Source of the DNA: Pseudobutyrivibrio xylanivorans DSM 14809 | GTDB taxonomy: Bacteria > Bacillota > Clostridia > Lachnospirales > Lachnospiraceae | Direction of reading: 5' to 3' | Assembly (NCBI RefSeq): GCF_900141825.1 | Contig: NZ_FQYQ01000017.1 | Location: forward strand, 1 to 64,000 | DNA length: 64,000 nt | Shown: positions 62,737 through 64,000 of the stretch, piece by piece | Position numbering within the stretch: position 1 is the first letter of the stretch | Layout: each line of letters starts with the position of its first letter | Notes under the pieces: model-generated | The model's input: the letters and a program-made list of their open reading frames with translations, nothing else | Told to the model about the DNA's origin: nothing | The model's database searches: none | Made by a program: the position numbers and the translations under genes

Positions 62737-62745
62737 ATTATAGCA
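62737..62745 (-). promoter_or_regulatory. extended -10 promoter of the polysaccharide operon
   Basis: TGCTATAAT read leftward from 62745 is an extended -10 motif, about 55 nt upstream of the Wzz start. No good -35 box is present. It lies in the 400-nt A/T-rich gap (62682-63092) between the divergent wzz-type gene and the secreted-protein gene; apart from the two promoters no other feature was seen there. Confidence 0.5.
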
Positions 62746-62887
62746 TCAACCCCCAATACTTGTATATTGATATTTTCTTTATATTAACAAGCAATAATTT
62801 TTATTTTTTGTTTATTTTCACAAAAAATACACAAACGTATTTATAATCACTAACTCGTTCTAAGACGTTATAACAATTACAGCCATT

Positions 62888-62916
62888 TTATCACATTTTT
62901 CACATCATATTATAAA
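62888..62916 (+). promoter_or_regulatory. possible promoter of the rightward secreted-protein gene
   Basis: TTATCA (62888-62893), 17-nt spacer, TATAAA (62911-62916), giving a leader of about 170 nt. Confidence 0.35.
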
Positions 62917-63092
62917 AGGTAACAGTTGTGTCTTTTACCTCACAAAGTACAAATGGGAGTATATTTTCAGAGAACATATTTTTTATAACTTTTTTCAAGG
63001 TCTTTTTTCAAATCTTACACATTTTATTCATACTCATTACCTACACTTTTTTTACGATGACAAATCTACCATGAAAGGAGCTGTTGTAACAT

Positions 63093-64000
63093 ATGAAAAG
63101 GTCTTTAGTTATCTTGTTAGTAGCAGTTCTTGCTACAACTCCTATTTCAGTTCTGGCAACTGGTTCCCCCGATGATCCTGCACCAATAGAAGAAACCACC
63201 ACAGTTTCGGAACCAGCTAGTGCTCCTGAGGATACTACACCAATTGTAGAAACTCCGGCGCCAGCTGAAGAGGATCCAGTGGAATCTCCAACCGTCGATG
63301 GAGAACCAAAAGAAGAAACGCCAAAATCTGATGTAACTTCAGAAGAAGGAAATCTTTCTGAATCAGAAGGCGAGAAAGGTGCTGATGTTTCAGCTGAAGG
63401 TGAAGTCCCTGAAGGAGAACTTCCTGAAGAAAAACCAGAAGAAGAATCTACCGATGAGGATGAAAACAGCGAGCACGAGCACACATTCGAATATATATGC
63501 AATGATGACGGCACACATACTAAGCGATGCACTGGCTCAATCACTATTGAATTAGAGGATGGAGAAAGTGAAGAAGTTGCATGTGATTACGAAGAAATCG
63601 AACCTTGTGAATTCGGTGAAGACGGAAAATGTATTTACTGTGGTTACGAAGAACCTGAAGAGGAAGAGGAATTCAATCCTTCTATTTCCTTTTCAAATTC
63701 TAACTTAAGCTGTACTATCGGTGACTCTAATCCTGTAATTTGTCTCTATATATCCCAGGAAGATTACGATATTGCATATGCTCAGGTTTGCTATGGAAAC
63801 TATTCGAAAAATCAATTTATCAATGTAGGTTTGGCACGTGGCAAATATTTTGATTATAGACAAAATGAATTTGTAACCAATCTTGGGGATGCATGGTATG
63901 GCAGTCCTAATATTCTAGGTGAGTACTCTGAGGGTAGTTATGACCTCAGGTCTGTTTATGTGCGCAGTACCAGCGGAGAATCAGTACACTACTCTCTTGA
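63093..64000 (+). CDS. secreted Glu/Pro-rich protein, runs off the window
   Basis: An open frame continues past the right edge (302 codons visible). The product has a signal peptide (MKRSLVILLVAVLATTPISV, cleavage near VLATGS) and about 110 residues of Pro/Glu/Thr/Ser-rich linker. A His/Cys segment follows (SEHEHTFEYICNDDGTHTKR, then CEFGEDGKCIYCGYEE) that looks like a small zinc- or disulfide-bound module, followed by a beta-rich domain (SISFSNSNLSCTIGDSNPV). AAAGGAG about 12 nt upstream supports the ATG at 63093. A cell-surface role is likely; the family is not recognised. Confidence 0.8.
   Translation, partial: MKRSLVILLVAVLATTPISVLATGSPDDPAPIEETTTVSEPASAPEDTTPIVETPAPAEEDPVESPTVDGEPKEETPKSDVTSEEGNLSESEGEKGADVSAEGEVPEGELPEEKPEEESTDEDENSEHEHTFEYICNDDGTHTKRCTGSITIELEDGESEEVACDYEEIEPCEFGEDGKCIYCGYEEPEEEEEFNPSISFSNSNLSCTIGDSNPVICLYISQEDYDIAYAQVCYGNYSKNQFINVGLARGKYFDYRQNEFVTNLGDAWYGSPNILGEYSEGSYDLRSVYVRSTSGESVHYSL

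Noticed and set aside
63041-63544. Minus-strand frame of 167 codons, Ser/Gly-rich, at the right end
   Set aside because: It is the antisense of the Glu/Pro-rich secreted protein, with no ribosome site; the plus-strand frame has a signal peptide and Shine-Dalgarno.
1-64000. CRISPR arrays, insertion sequences, tRNA or rRNA genes
   Set aside because: No regularly spaced direct repeats, transposase-like proteins, cloverleaf or rRNA patterns were seen on either strand by reading; a dedicated scan (tRNAscan-SE, Infernal) would settle this.

Overview
The window looks like a chromosomal segment of a low-GC Gram-positive anaerobe, most likely a Lachnospiraceae member of the Butyrivibrio/Pseudobutyrivibrio type. 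The grounds are strong AGGAGG-type ribosome binding sites, TPP and T-box riboswitches, a perfect CcpA (cre) box, a non-mevalonate isoprenoid gene (ispE), a dnaE-pfkA neighbourhood and acidic secreted proteins typical of that family. The genus is inferred from protein style only. No tRNA, rRNA, insertion sequence, prophage or CRISPR was seen. Most genes are on the minus strand.

Region 1 (1-12.8 kb), housekeeping: a MATE exporter, a small conserved protein, a TrmH/SpoU methyltransferase and pfkA form a leftward operon whose promoter carries a cre box. dnaE, an HD phosphohydrolase, a lipoprotein, a small membrane protein, a Na/Pi cotransporter and hflX follow.

Region 2 (12.8-21 kb): a TPP riboswitch and thiT (thiamine salvage); two paralogous AMP-forming ligases; ispE-gntR-DUF1934; a rightward orphan protein with a sigma-D-like promoter; and a three-gene operon of membrane acyltransferase, acyl carrier protein and AMP ligase that parallels the logic of the dlt operon.

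Region 3 (21-34.7 kb): a long leftward run of fapA-type DUF342 gene, a 48-aa ORF, a zinc-ribbon/TPR protein, cytidine deaminase, a BMP-type nucleoside ABC importer and an HD-GYP protein. Next come deoC and valS, with valS behind a T-box leader. cdd, deoC and the importer together suggest nucleoside scavenging.

Region 4 (34.7-38.9 kb): a rightward three-gene operon of a membrane-anchored coiled-coil protein, an acidic exported protein and an 808-aa secreted protein. None belongs to a family I recognise.

Region 5 (38.9-62.8 kb): a roughly 24-kb surface polysaccharide locus. It holds a chain-length regulator, a BY-kinase, a membrane-anchored exported protein, many glycosyltransferases (GT2, GT4, GT14 and GT32 types, including two fusions), an MsbA/PglK-like ABC exporter, a DegT aminotransferase with a WbqC partner, a UDP-sugar pyrophosphorylase, a polyprenyl-phosphate glycosyl-1-phosphate transferase and a paralogue of that enzyme lacking the catalytic domain. 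One GT2 gene is inverted and appears to be transcribed leaderless. No Wzx or Wzy is present in the locus, so the ABC exporter may do the export step.

Region 6 (62.8-64 kb): a divergent secreted Glu/Pro-rich protein that runs off the window. Three intergenic spots (121-246, 9651-9747, 34236-34368) hold long imperfect inverted repeats with no assigned function.
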